Shown one piece after another: positions 27,219 to 35,258 of a stretch of DNA of 64,000 nt. The notes beneath the pieces were generated by a model, which was not told where the DNA came from, searched no databases, and saw only the letters and a program-made list of their open reading frames with translations. The position numbers were made by a program, and so were the translations under genes. Position 1 is the first letter of the stretch, and each line of letters begins with the position of its first letter. The stretch lies in assembly GCA_030613055.1 (NCBI GenBank), contig JAUWMR010000013.1:22512-86511 (forward strand), read 5' to 3'. Source of the stretch: Desulfobacteraceae bacterium. Lineage in GTDB: Bacteria > Desulfobacterota > DSM-4660 > Desulfatiglandales > Desulfatiglandaceae.

Positions 27219-28202
27219 TTAAATACTAATAGCAAGTCTCGCGAGTTCTTTTGCATGTTTTGAAGACCAAGGACCTAACTCTTTGTTGAATTGGGGGAGG
27301 ATTTCGAGATCGGCAGCAAGTTCCTTTAGAGATTGTATTACACCCTCAGCCAGCTTTTCATCGGTGACATTACCTCTAAATGAAATTTTTCCACCGGTGT
27401 ATTCAAATTCTCCTGAAAAGGGGTCGAGAAAATCATACTGTTCTGCCTTGTCTACAAATTTCTTTTTCAGCAGTGTGCTAAAGCTCGCCTTGATCTTCTT
27501 ATCTAAAGTAACAATCCTTTCGCATATGATCATAAGTTCCTCGATTAAACCGAGAACATCAGACGCCTGTTTTTGTCCGATACCTTCAGGTTTGATCTCC
27601 ATATCTCCCCCAATAAAGGAGATCCTGCTGACATGGAATATACCACCGAATTCCTTTGTTTTTTGAATAAGGAGATCCTGGCTTTCCTTTGAACGGTTCA
27701 CCTCTCCTTCGCCCCAGGAATATGAACCGCCTGTGATGTCCCCGTTGCTAAAAAAGATAAGGCCGCTTTCTTTACCGTCGCTTATGGAAACTTCAATATA
27801 ACCTGTGAGCTTTTCAGAGCCCATCTTCTTAATCAGACCTTCAAGATCAGTAAACTCTGTGCTGAGATCTTTATAGATCTTTTCTGCAGCATGTATATTG
27901 GCCCAGAAATAGACTTTCTCGGGGTCTATTTCATAGATATTTATACTAAAGTTGCCGTTAACCACTGCTTCTATAACATTGTCTATTGCCTCTTTGCCCT
28001 GTATCTCGCCCTGTCTGTCTCTGAATATTCCTGCTAAAAGCTCGTCTTTGTCAAAGAAAACGACCCCATCTGCGGAAGGGGATTTAAAATGGATACACCC
28101 TGAGCCGAGTTCGCCCTGGTAGTGCTCGAATAGTTTTTTTATGTCCAGATAATAGCTATTCAGGTTTTCAAGGACAGGTTTTTCCTTTGGAACAATAACC
28201 AT
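27219..28202 (-). CDS. PATAN/DUF4388-like protein of the signalling island
   Basis: The protein has 327 residues. Two segments have the PATAN-like layout of a hydrophobic strand pair with G-x-I/L before a small-residue loop: GCIHFKSPSADGVVFFDKDELLAGIF (about 37-62) and GYIEVSISDGKESGLIFFSNGDITGGSY (about 134-161). A C-terminal helical part (about 220-327) is not assigned. No catalytic residues, signal peptide or membrane segment are evident. It lies between the Cache-HAMP gene and the PAS-DHp gene. The likely role is a non-enzymatic interaction protein; confidence in the family is moderate. Confidence 0.7.
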   Translation of the reverse strand: MVIVPKEKPVLENLNSYYLDIKKLFEHYQGELGSGCIHFKSPSADGVVFFDKDELLAGIFRDRQGEIQGKEAIDNVIEAVVNGNFSINIYEIDPEKVYFWANIHAAEKIYKDLSTEFTDLEGLIKKMGSEKLTGYIEVSISDGKESGLIFFSNGDITGGSYSWGEGEVNRSKESQDLLIQKTKEFGGIFHVSRISFIGGDMEIKPEGIGQKQASDVLGLIEELMIICERIVTLDKKIKASFSTLLKKKFVDKAEQYDFLDPFSGEFEYTGGKISFRGNVTDEKLAEGVIQSLKELAADLEILPQFNKELGPWSSKHAKELARLAISI

Positions 28203-28469
28203 TTTTCAAAGTTCTCCCGTATCTTTTCAATGCCCGGGGGCTTTCTGTCCATAACAATGCCCCACTTAAAATGAAAGGAAATTGATCACCACGAAGGACA
28301 CGAAGAACTACAGTAATATCTCAATAATTCAGGATAACTACTCCTGGATTACCACATTCGCAAGGTATTTACGCCAATATATTGTTATGCAGATACAAAA
28401 TATCCAATATTCAATGTTCAATGTCGAATTCTCAAGTTTTTCGATGGACATTGTTTATTGATAATTGGA

Positions 28470-28493
28470 CCTGCCCGCAGTACGGCAGGCGGG
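28470..28493. repeat. Short palindromic unit, copy 1
   Basis: A CCTGCCCGC arm and a GGCAGGCGGG arm are separated by a few bases. The reverse complement of the same unit is found at 31081-31104 with two substitutions in the loop. Confidence 0.55.
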
Positions 28494-28555
28494 TATTTGA
28501 TATTTTTTTGCTATGTCTCTTCGTGCCTTTCGTGTCTTTGGTGGTAAAAATTATA

Positions 28556-28576
28556 CCCCGAAATATTGAGTTGTTA
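28556..28576. repeat. AAATATTGAGC spacer motif, copy 4
   Basis: CCCCGAAATATTGAGTTGTTATG, the end of a repeat shared with 11605-11702. Here it does not precede a plus-strand gene, so it is a mobile or dispersed repeat rather than a translation signal. Confidence 0.5.
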
Positions 28577-28583
28577 TGAATTA

Positions 28584-29741
28584 TTACCTGCGCCTTCGTA
28601 ATCTGTCTATGGAAAGACGAATACTCTCCTGCATTCGAGTTATGGCTTCGCCCAGATCGCCGATTTCATCTTTTGTTTTGATTTCTACTTCGGCATCCAG
28701 TTCACCTACACTGATGCGTTCAGCAACGTCCGTAAGGGATCTGATTCTCTTTGATAACTTTCGACCATACAAAGAAACCACAAGGCCGACAAGAATAAGT
28801 GCGCCTCCAAGTATGGCAATATTTATATTTCTGACGTCGATCCTGATTTTTTCCGCACGCTTTTCCATATTTACTATGGGTAAAGTAAATTCATCAAGGT
28901 AGGTCGTGCTTGCGATAATGAATTTTGTTCCCTCGACAGGGGTGCATACCATGTATTTATCTCTGAAAGTGCCGTCTTTATCCTGCCAGGTATAATATCC
29001 GCTTGCCTCTCTGCCGCCTTTAACTCCCGTATATACGCGCCAGAATCCTGGAAAAGCTTTTCCGAGAGGTTCTTTTAACTTGCTCATGTCAATGCCAATG
29101 ATTTTGGAGTTGGCATGGGCCCACGTGCGCCAGATCCCGTCCGGCCCTGGCAGTTCATAAAGAGCGGAATAACCGGTCAATCCTACTTTCTGTACTGCCA
29201 CTCGTTTTAAATCCACATTCCGGTCGTAGTCCTGTTTCCTTAATTCAGGATTGGTTAGAATATAGAGCATGGTTTGAGAAGCCACGGAACGGGCATTTTC
29301 TCTGATAGCCTTTTCAGCTAACTGTTTAACTATCGTTGAACTCTCGCCAGTGATAAGCGCCGACAGGTTGTTTAATTGTCTCAAATAGAGAAGACCGGAG
29401 GCTACCATAAGAACAATAGGAATAAGAAAGAAAAGAACGGCCATTTTGGTCCTCAAACCAACTCCTCTTCTAACTTTTTTTACCTTTGCAGGTTTTTTAC
29501 GGGCTTCAGGTTCGGGGACAGGTGCCCTATCCCTGGCTGCTTCGGGGACAGGTGGCCTAGCCCTGGCTGCTTCGGGGGGAGGGGGCGTAACTGGGGGAGG
29601 TGGTTCCGGAGCTACGGCTGCCGGTTTTGAGACCGTGATCACATGATTGCAGGACTTGCATCTGAACTTAGCCGATTCACCCTTTATTTTTCCGGGGTCT
29701 ATCCTGTATTTTTTTCCGCATTCTTCGCATATAACGATCAT
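28584..29741 (-). CDS. Zinc-ribbon, Cache and HAMP receptor without signalling domain
   Basis: The protein has 385 residues. An MJ0042-type zinc ribbon (1-40) has CEEC and CKSC. A Pro/Ala-rich repeat linker (about 41-90) follows, then a membrane segment (about 100-122) and an extracytoplasmic Cache-type domain (about 130-295; GYYTWQDKDGTFRDKYMVC, FIIASTTYLDEF). A second membrane segment and a HAMP domain (LTDVAERISVGELDAEVEIKTKDEIGDLGEAI) are at the end. The chain stops after one HAMP helix, so there is no MCP or kinase domain. It would need a partner, possibly the neighbouring proteins or the sensorless MCP. The periplasmic binding protein encoded 48 bp upstream may present the ligand. Confidence 0.88.
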   Translation of the reverse strand: MIVICEECGKKYRIDPGKIKGESAKFRCKSCNHVITVSKPAAVAPEPPPPVTPPPPEAARARPPVPEAARDRAPVPEPEARKKPAKVKKVRRGVGLRTKMAVLFFLIPIVLMVASGLLYLRQLNNLSALITGESSTIVKQLAEKAIRENARSVASQTMLYILTNPELRKQDYDRNVDLKRVAVQKVGLTGYSALYELPGPDGIWRTWAHANSKIIGIDMSKLKEPLGKAFPGFWRVYTGVKGGREASGYYTWQDKDGTFRDKYMVCTPVEGTKFIIASTTYLDEFTLPIVNMEKRAEKIRIDVRNINIAILGGALILVGLVVSLYGRKLSKRIRSLTDVAERISVGELDAEVEIKTKDEIGDLGEAITRMQESIRLSIDRLRRRR

Positions 29742-29789
29742 GGTTTTGTCTCCTTATATAGTTTTATCATTAATACTATATCTTCAGGT

Positions 29790-31013
29790 CTACCATCCGA
29801 TAAACCTGGGGTCCCTTAGCATTTTTATTTCTGTTACGGGTAGATACTCACCGCCTTCTATCTTGTAGAGTTTTGCTTGCGTATTTGGCCTGTGGTCAGT
29901 GGCCGTGTAAGTAATCGGCGCGGACAGGTTGCCAATATTGAATAATTTCAGGGATTCCAGGGAGTCACGGATATCCGGCCCACTCAGTTTACCACCGGCT
30001 CTCTTTATTCCTTCGGCCATAACCATCATTGAAAGCCAACCCTTGACATAATGGACGGTATGCATTTTACCCGAACGGTATTTATTATGGGCTTGCATTA
30101 TATTTTTCATTCCTGCAACCCTCTCCCCCCACTTTACGCAGGGGACCACGCCGTACGCCCTTCCGTCCGCATAAGGCCCGCTTTTTTTCAGAAGCCTTTC
30201 ATCAAACCCCCAGGTATTGATAATAAACTTTGTATCCAGGCCGATTTTACCCGCATCACGTATAATTACCGCGCAGGAGTTAAGCGTGCCCCCGAGCCAT
30301 ACCCAATCGGGGTTGTAATTTTTTACCTCTCTCAATTTTTTTATTGCCGTCTTGGCACTGAGAGCGACAAACTGGTCCTGACCATAGTTAACACCCAGTT
30401 CAGCGGCCATTCTCTTCCCCGCGGGAATAGGGGCCCTGCCGTACGGGTGATCAGGATAGATAAACACCATTTTGGGTGGGCGGGAAGGATCGGGGTGTGT
30501 TTCTTTAATATATTTAATGGCGAGTCTGATGGAAGTGGAATAATCGGTGCCGATAAAGAAGTTATAAGGCGTGTAGAACGGGTCGGTGAGCGAGGCGGAA
30601 TACGAACCAGACATATAGACCACGCTGTCCCTGTTAACGTCACCCATTAATGCCTCTGTATCACCGGTGCCCCATCCCTGTATCAACTCTATTTTGTATT
30701 CGTTTATATATTTTTTATAAAGAGATCTGGCTTTTTTGATATTATAGGCGTAATCATTGGAAATGAGGTCAATTTTCGTTCCGTTAATCCCGCCATGTTC
30801 ATTGATCCAGCGAACGGCCTCTTTGACTCCTAAGGAATAGTCTACCCCGACATCAGATGTAGGCCCGGTAAGATCAAAAAGGGCCCCTATCTTAATCGAT
30901 TTTTTTTGCTGGAATTGAAACAGGTAAAGATATGCCCCTGCAGCAATAAGGATAAGGATGCAAGCCGCCATGATCCAAATGGTTCTTTTTCGAAGTATTG
31001 CCATAATAACCAC
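29790..31013 (-). CDS. Branched-chain amino acid-type periplasmic binding protein
   Basis: The protein has 407 residues. An N-terminal membrane segment (WIMAACILILIAAGAYLYLF, about 13-32) lacks a clear cleavage site, so it may stay anchored. A Peripla_BP_6/Leu-Ile-Val-type fold follows: KIGALFDLTGPTSDVG, AVRWINEHGGINGTKIDLI, VVYMSGSYSASLTDPFYTPYNFF. Such proteins normally feed an ABC importer, but no permease or ATPase is nearby. Instead it sits 48 bp upstream of a Cache-HAMP receptor in a signalling island. A role as a sensory binding protein is therefore the more likely reading. Confidence 0.88.
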   Translation of the reverse strand: MVIMAILRKRTIWIMAACILILIAAGAYLYLFQFQQKKSIKIGALFDLTGPTSDVGVDYSLGVKEAVRWINEHGGINGTKIDLISNDYAYNIKKARSLYKKYINEYKIELIQGWGTGDTEALMGDVNRDSVVYMSGSYSASLTDPFYTPYNFFIGTDYSTSIRLAIKYIKETHPDPSRPPKMVFIYPDHPYGRAPIPAGKRMAAELGVNYGQDQFVALSAKTAIKKLREVKNYNPDWVWLGGTLNSCAVIIRDAGKIGLDTKFIINTWGFDERLLKKSGPYADGRAYGVVPCVKWGERVAGMKNIMQAHNKYRSGKMHTVHYVKGWLSMMVMAEGIKRAGGKLSGPDIRDSLESLKLFNIGNLSAPITYTATDHRPNTQAKLYKIEGGEYLPVTEIKMLRDPRFIGW

Positions 31014-31080
31014 TCCTTTGGTAATAGTTCACCACGGATTTTCACGGAGTTCTACAGAGTTTTTGGCTCCCCATTGTACC

Positions 31081-31104
31081 CCCGCCTGCCGGACGGCGGG
31101 CAGG
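31081..31104. repeat. Short palindromic unit, copy 2 (inverted)
   Basis: The reverse complement matches the unit at 28470-28493 except in the loop. Around it, between the two genes, lie inverted ACCACGG runs (31030 and 31170) that form a further hairpin-prone spacer. Confidence 0.5.
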
Positions 31105-31186
31105 TATAGGCCAATGTGTGAAGAGATGCCCATAGCTATCTATTATCAGTGATAATCCGTGCTTTTCCGTGGTTAACTCTTACAAT

Positions 31187-31657
31187 CTACGGTTGTATTT
31201 CCTTAATCTTTTCAACCATAACACGTTGAAATTGAACCCTTTTGTCCTCCTTCTGGATTTCTCGAGCAAGAATATCAACCAGCTCTGCTGCCCGATAGTT
31301 AGGGAATTTTGAAAGACTATGACCCAGGTCAAGGACCGCATCTTCGATCAATATGCGCGCAATAGGACCAACCGCCAGAGACAGTTGCTTATCAAGATAG
31401 TCAAGAAAGTCTCTCCCAAGCAGGGAAACGGCTTCCTCTAAACGCTCAATAAGCTTGAGTTCCAACAGCCTGGAGACGGTCACTCTTATGACGCCCATGT
31501 TCAGACCTGTTTTTTTTGAGATCTCTGAGAGGCTTTTTTTGCCATCCAGTTCCATGAGGACGCTCAGCATGTGACCGTCAAGAGAAAATTCCCCAAGGTC
31601 ATCACTGGAAACACGCCCAAAAACCATGGCAGGAATATCACTCGAAGAAATATCCAT
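31187..31657 (-). CDS. Winged-helix-type protein of the MglA operon
   Basis: The protein has 156 residues. The segment LDGHMLSVLMELDGKKSLSEISKKTGLNMGVIRVTVSRLLELKLIE (about 27-72) has the helix-turn-helix-wing layout seen in PATAN-associated wHTH regions. It may bind protein rather than DNA. The C-terminal helix bundle (about 80-156; GPIARILIEDAVLDLG) resembles a domain found in cyanobacterial and deltaproteobacterial signalling proteins. The gene starts 21 bp after its upstream neighbour, so it belongs to the operon with MglA and roadblock genes. Function is unknown. Confidence 0.75.
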   Translation of the reverse strand: MDISSSDIPAMVFGRVSSDDLGEFSLDGHMLSVLMELDGKKSLSEISKKTGLNMGVIRVTVSRLLELKLIERLEEAVSLLGRDFLDYLDKQLSLAVGPIARILIEDAVLDLGHSLSKFPNYRAAELVDILAREIQKEDKRVQFQRVMVEKIKEIQP

Positions 31658-31678
31658 TGCCCTGTTCCCTATGAATTA

Positions 31679-32377
31679 CTAACCCTCTCGCCATAATTTC
31701 AATTCAGCCCTCAAAGATGAAAACTCGGCTTTAATAACCTTTTTTATCTCCTCCACAGCAAAAGCAAATGCCTCGTGAGGAGGAATATGGCTGACATCCG
31801 GCTGCCCTAACTCCTGAATTGCCTCCGGGGCCGTCACCGGCTCCTTTTTGGCTGCTATATCAATTTCTTTTTCTTCAATAATCAGAGGTATCGGCTCTTC
31901 TTTCCTGTCCTCATGGGCTTTTTTGAGAGCTATCGCCTTTTTCAGTTTTTTAAATTTTTTTACTTCGCCAAGAAGTGCTTTCTCCCTTTCTGCCTCCGGC
32001 ATGTCTTTATACATAATCACTTTTTCGAGGTTAACATAAACCGAGTTCAGCAGTTTTATGGAATCAGGGTGCGCATTGGCCTTGTTGTTCTTGACATATT
32101 TTCCAACAGAGCCAAGGAGACGAAGAAACAACAGAATAATGTTGTCATCCCTATATTCATCTTTTAGTTTTTCTACTTGTTCTATAAGCTGGGCCATTAT
32201 TTCATCGTCGATTTCCCAGTCGATGGACAGTGCTATGGCCTTTAACTCTCTCAGAAGGGAATTTTCAACTTCAGCATTGTTTTGCGGAAAGTCAGGAGTG
32301 ATTTCACTTTCGCCAAAAAGATCCTCCAGACGTTTTTCCACTTCAATGGTTACAGTCTCGTTATATTTATCGACCAA
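31679..32377 (-). CDS. Helical protein of the MglA operon
   Basis: The protein has 232 residues, is highly charged and predicted to be helical throughout, with no family I recognise. The stretch LLRELKAIALSIDWEIDDEIMAQLIEQVEKLKDEYRDD (about 40-77) is a likely helix-rich core. A Glu/Lys linker follows, and the C-terminus (VEEIKKVIKAEFSSLRAELKLW) is amphipathic. It begins 11 bp after the mglA stop and is followed 21 bp later by the winged-helix gene, so it is a member of the MglA operon and may be an effector or adaptor of the GTPase. Confidence 0.75.
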   Translation of the reverse strand: MVDKYNETVTIEVEKRLEDLFGESEITPDFPQNNAEVENSLLRELKAIALSIDWEIDDEIMAQLIEQVEKLKDEYRDDNIILLFLRLLGSVGKYVKNNKANAHPDSIKLLNSVYVNLEKVIMYKDMPEAEREKALLGEVKKFKKLKKAIALKKAHEDRKEEPIPLIIEEKEIDIAAKKEPVTAPEAIQELGQPDVSHIPPHEAFAFAVEEIKKVIKAEFSSLRAELKLWREG

Positions 32378-32388
32378 TTGGTTACCTC

Positions 32389-32994
32389 CTATTTCAGCTC
32401 CTTTTTCAAGGAAGCCATGGTTATTGATATGCTTTTTTTCAAGGTCGCCACCACATTTGATCCTAACAGGGCGCTTGCCTCAAAAGAAGGTGCCTTTAGT
32501 TGTGTATTGAGGTCTTTTCCGAGTATTTCAGGGGATAGCAGGGGGATGCCATGTTCTGAAAGATCAATCTTGTTATATTGCAGTACCATGGGGATTTTGA
32601 AGATATTTTTTTTATAGGTGGACAGATTTTCCTGCAGGTTTTTTAACGAAAGGAGATTTTTTTCCCGCCTTACTTTCATGGAGTCTGCGACAAACACAAT
32701 ACCATCCACCCCCCTCAACACCAATCTTCTGGTGGCATTATACTTAACCTGCCCGGGAACGGTATAAAGCTGTATTTTTACATCATATCCTTTTATTTTT
32801 CCGATGTCAAAAGGAAGAAAGTCAAAAAAGAGCGTTCGATCGCCATGGGTTTTAATGGCTACCATTTCCGTTTTGATACGAGCATTGAATTTTTTGTAAA
32901 TGTATTCCAGATTAGTTGTCTTCCCGCCCCTCCCAGGACCATAATAGACTATTTTTACTTGAACCTCTTTTTTTTTCAGATTCACAAATGCCAT
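32389..32994 (-). CDS. mglA: MglA-like Ras-family GTPase
   Basis: The protein has 201 residues from the ATG at 32994. The G1 loop is GPGRGGKTT (19-27), the G3 loop carries the MglA-type TVPGQ, and the G4 motif is NKID. MglA sets cell polarity and controls type IV pilus or gliding machinery in Myxococcus-like bacteria. The open frame continues upstream to a TTG at 33015. I choose the ATG because a GAGGT Shine-Dalgarno lies at the right distance and because MglA homologues begin with the pattern M-x-F-[IV]-N. The upstream neighbour is a roadblock protein, as in mglBA operons; downstream genes are unknown helical and winged-helix proteins. Confidence 0.93.
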   Translation of the reverse strand: MAFVNLKKKEVQVKIVYYGPGRGGKTTNLEYIYKKFNARIKTEMVAIKTHGDRTLFFDFLPFDIGKIKGYDVKIQLYTVPGQVKYNATRRLVLRGVDGIVFVADSMKVRREKNLLSLKNLQENLSTYKKNIFKIPMVLQYNKIDLSEHGIPLLSPEILGKDLNTQLKAPSFEASALLGSNVVATLKKSISITMASLKKELK

Positions 32995-33058
32995 AACAAT
33001 ATACCTCAAGAACAAAATTCGCGCTTACCAGTGGAGAGCGGGACTGGGGATTAAATAC

Positions 33059-33445
33059 CTAAAGTATCACTTTTATTTTTTTAATAGCTTCGGCCACTTT
33101 CAGGCGCAAAAAGCCGAGAGACGTTTCCCTGCCGAAAATGGTTACAAGCAAAAAATCCGTCATTACTTTACTGAAATGTATGTTTTCTTTTTTACCCTTG
33201 TGGAACAGCAAGGAAAACTCGTTTTCACCAACAATTCTGGCCATAGCGCTTACAGCCCCGAAATTCCCAGCAGCCAGGGCTGCCAAAGAGTAAATATCAT
33301 GCTCAATATCGCCGTTATCAAGATTAACAATGATATTGCCAGCCATATCAATTAGAAAAACACAATGAACCCCAAGATCAATGAGATCTTTTTGAAGGAT
33401 TTCCTCCATACTGTCGAGCTCTTTTTGGCCAAGTGTGTAGTCCAA
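33059..33445 (-). CDS. Roadblock/LC7 protein (MglB-like)
   Basis: The protein has 128 residues with the roadblock fold pattern: IDLGVHCVFLIDMAGNIIVN, then LAALAAGNFGAVSAMARIVGE and KENIHFSKVMTDFLLVTIFG. MglB homologues are GTPase-activating proteins for MglA and fix its polar localisation. The gene order roadblock then MglA is as in Myxococcus mglBA. The gap to the MglA ATG is 64 bp. The symbol is left empty because other roadblock types look similar. Confidence 0.85.
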   Translation of the reverse strand: MDYTLGQKELDSMEEILQKDLIDLGVHCVFLIDMAGNIIVNLDNGDIEHDIYSLAALAAGNFGAVSAMARIVGENEFSLLFHKGKKENIHFSKVMTDFLLVTIFGRETSLGFLRLKVAEAIKKIKVIL

Positions 33446-33504
33446 TGTTCTGCCTCCTGGAAATGTTAGTTTCGCAAAAAATCCACGTAAGGCTTTCTGT
33501 ATTA

Positions 33505-34206
33505 TTATTGATCACTAACGGTTTTCAGCCACACCCTCGCTTCCGTGCCACTGCCGCGACGACTTTCTATCTCTATCCGCCCACCCATGTTAAATAGGAG
33601 TCTGCGAGTGATAGGCAATCCCATGCCCATCTTACCCTGCTTGGTCGTAAAAAGGGGTATAAATATTTTTTGAGCATCCTTATTGTTGATGCCAGATCCG
33701 TTATCTTTCAATAATATCAAGACATAACCATTATCTTTTACGGCTTTTACCTCTATTTTTGCATCTTTTTTTTCTTTTACTGCTTCGATGGCGTTGTCGA
33801 GGATGTTAATCATAATCTGATTTATGGCTACACCATTTGCCTTGATAAGGCAGGGTTCAACTTCGAGATAATGGATGAGCCTGATATTGTCATTTTTCAG
33901 TTTGAGAGCGGCAATGTTCACAAAATGCTCCCAGAAAATGGGAAATTTTATGTTTTCCTGGTCTTCAACAATAAGATTGGAATAGGACTTCATTGCCTCA
34001 ATCATTCTCTGTTGGCGCGTAACAAGCTCCGATACCCGACTCAGATAATTCTTTCTCTTTATATCGTCGAAATAGTCGTAGTTTTTTTGAAGTACATCAA
34101 GGGTGATCTTCAGTGAGTTTATGGAATTCCCCCATTCATGACGCAAAGTTGAAAAGATTTGTTCCAGATTCTCTATTAATTCAAGATCGTCTTTTGCTTG
34201 ACCCAC
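33505..34206 (-). CDS. Soluble sensorless histidine kinase
   Basis: The protein has 233 residues. The H-box STLRHEWGNSINSLK puts the phospho-accepting His at residue 23. The ATPase domain (about 105-230) has the N-box IMINILDNAIEAV, G1 DNGSGI and G2 MGMGLPITRRL. There is no sensor domain; the first 20 residues are only a short lead. It therefore needs a partner for input, or it phosphorylates in trans. It is the first gene of the roadblock-MglA operon. It complements the PAS-DHp protein at 26055, which lacks an ATPase domain. Confidence 0.88.
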   Translation of the reverse strand: MGQAKDDLELIENLEQIFSTLRHEWGNSINSLKITLDVLQKNYDYFDDIKRKNYLSRVSELVTRQQRMIEAMKSYSNLIVEDQENIKFPIFWEHFVNIAALKLKNDNIRLIHYLEVEPCLIKANGVAINQIMINILDNAIEAVKEKKDAKIEVKAVKDNGYVLILLKDNGSGINNKDAQKIFIPLFTTKQGKMGMGLPITRRLLFNMGGRIEIESRRGSGTEARVWLKTVSDQ

Positions 34207-34286
34207 GTAAAGATATCTCCCTTTAATAATTATACCAATACGTTCGCCGTTTTATCAAGCTTATTTTAAATTTATTAACTGATTAG

Positions 34287-34454
34287 CTATATTTCAGCAA
34301 TTATATAATGGGTCGGCTGTTTTGAACTAATATTAAGTTGCTTAAGCAACCGCCCTAACACCTTGCTTAACTCTGTCATATCAAGCAGTTTGGTTAGATA
34401 GCCTTTGATAATTTATTTCGTTCGAGAATCAATGCCGTTGGGGCCTTGGATTTC
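34287..34454 (-). pseudogene. Remnant of a receiver domain C-terminus
   Basis: Translated on the minus strand, this stretch reads EIQGPNGIDSRTK, an in-frame stop, then IIKGYLTKLLDMTELSKVLG. The end of the hybrid kinase at 20395 reads [14 protein letters not shown] followed directly by [20 protein letters not shown]. The similarity spans both sides of the stop, so this is a decayed duplicate of a receiver domain, with the Lys-Pro of the active site also changed to Lys-Leu. No upstream part was recognised, so it is a fragment. Confidence 0.75.
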
Positions 34455-34539
34455 CCCAAAGATGCGGGATCTTGCGAGCGGCACCTCGACTTTAAAACGT
34501 TAGGATTAAGCAAAGAATCCGCGCCCAGAGGCTAGGAGT

Positions 34540-35100
34540 TCAGGGATTACAGGATTTCATAGCATGAAAAATTGCGCTAAACACATCGGTCAACCTCAGT
34601 ATTCCAACGATCTCTTCGTCTCTGGTTACAAGGAGTGACTGGTGATTGCCCATGACCAACTGGTGAATTGCCTCACCCAATGAAGCGGATTCCTGTATGT
34701 ATTCGCCTTCCGCAGGCGTGTTCATGAATTCCGTTACCTTAATGTTAATTGCTTTACTGCATAAGCTGGTAACCGAAGCATCCCAGAGGGAATATCGATC
34801 CAGCATGGACTTCAGGAATTGGGGACTAAGACCGGAACGGGATAATGCTCCAGTTGGTCCTATCTCTCCATATTTTGGTTCTATTGCCCTGAGCACATCC
34901 AACTGGCTTATTTTGCCTACAATTTTATTGCTGTCATCATATACAAGTATTGCCCTGTGCAGATATTTATAGCGCGACCTGTCAATATCCTCCTGAGCCT
35001 TTTCCAGGGCCATAACTGCATCGAACAGGGTGGCCTCCATCGAAACGGTAGCATATTCTTCAAGAGGCACCATCAAGTCAGTTACGAGCATTTTTTTCAT
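34540..35100 (-). CDS. CBS-domain pair protein
   Basis: The protein has 186 residues with two CBS motifs: VTDLMVPLEEYATVSMEATLFDAVMAL...IVGKISQLDVLRAI (about 5-72) and VTEFMNTPAEGEYIQESASLGEAIHQLV...IVGILRLTDVFSAI (about 121-178). CBS pairs bind adenosine nucleotides and act as energy or ligand sensors. No enzymatic domain is attached, so it may regulate a partner. A GGAGGGTT-type Shine-Dalgarno precedes the ATG. The neighbours are the decayed receiver fragment and a histidine phosphatase on the same strand. Confidence 0.88.
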   Translation of the reverse strand: MKKMLVTDLMVPLEEYATVSMEATLFDAVMALEKAQEDIDRSRYKYLHRAILVYDDSNKIVGKISQLDVLRAIEPKYGEIGPTGALSRSGLSPQFLKSMLDRYSLWDASVTSLCSKAINIKVTEFMNTPAEGEYIQESASLGEAIHQLVMGNHQSLLVTRDEEIVGILRLTDVFSAIFHAMKSCNP

Positions 35101-35258
35101 GGGAACCCTCCTTTAATAAATTTGTATCAGTTGAGCGGTTTGGTCGCTAACCTACTGTAGGCGTGGCTTCAGCTGCGAACTCGTAAATTGATTTCATTTG
35201 AAAAACGTGTATAACCCAGTTCCTACAGGGGCAGAGGCAGTAAACGATTACCCTGAAT

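Larger units (their letters stand above)
28203..28583. other. Repeat-rich spacer
   Basis: No gene. It contains CACGAAGGACACGAAG runs, a small palindromic unit at 28470-28493 that recurs inverted at 31081-31104, and a copy of the longer repeat ending in AAATATTGAG (28446-28576) shared with 11605-11702. Confidence 0.5.
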
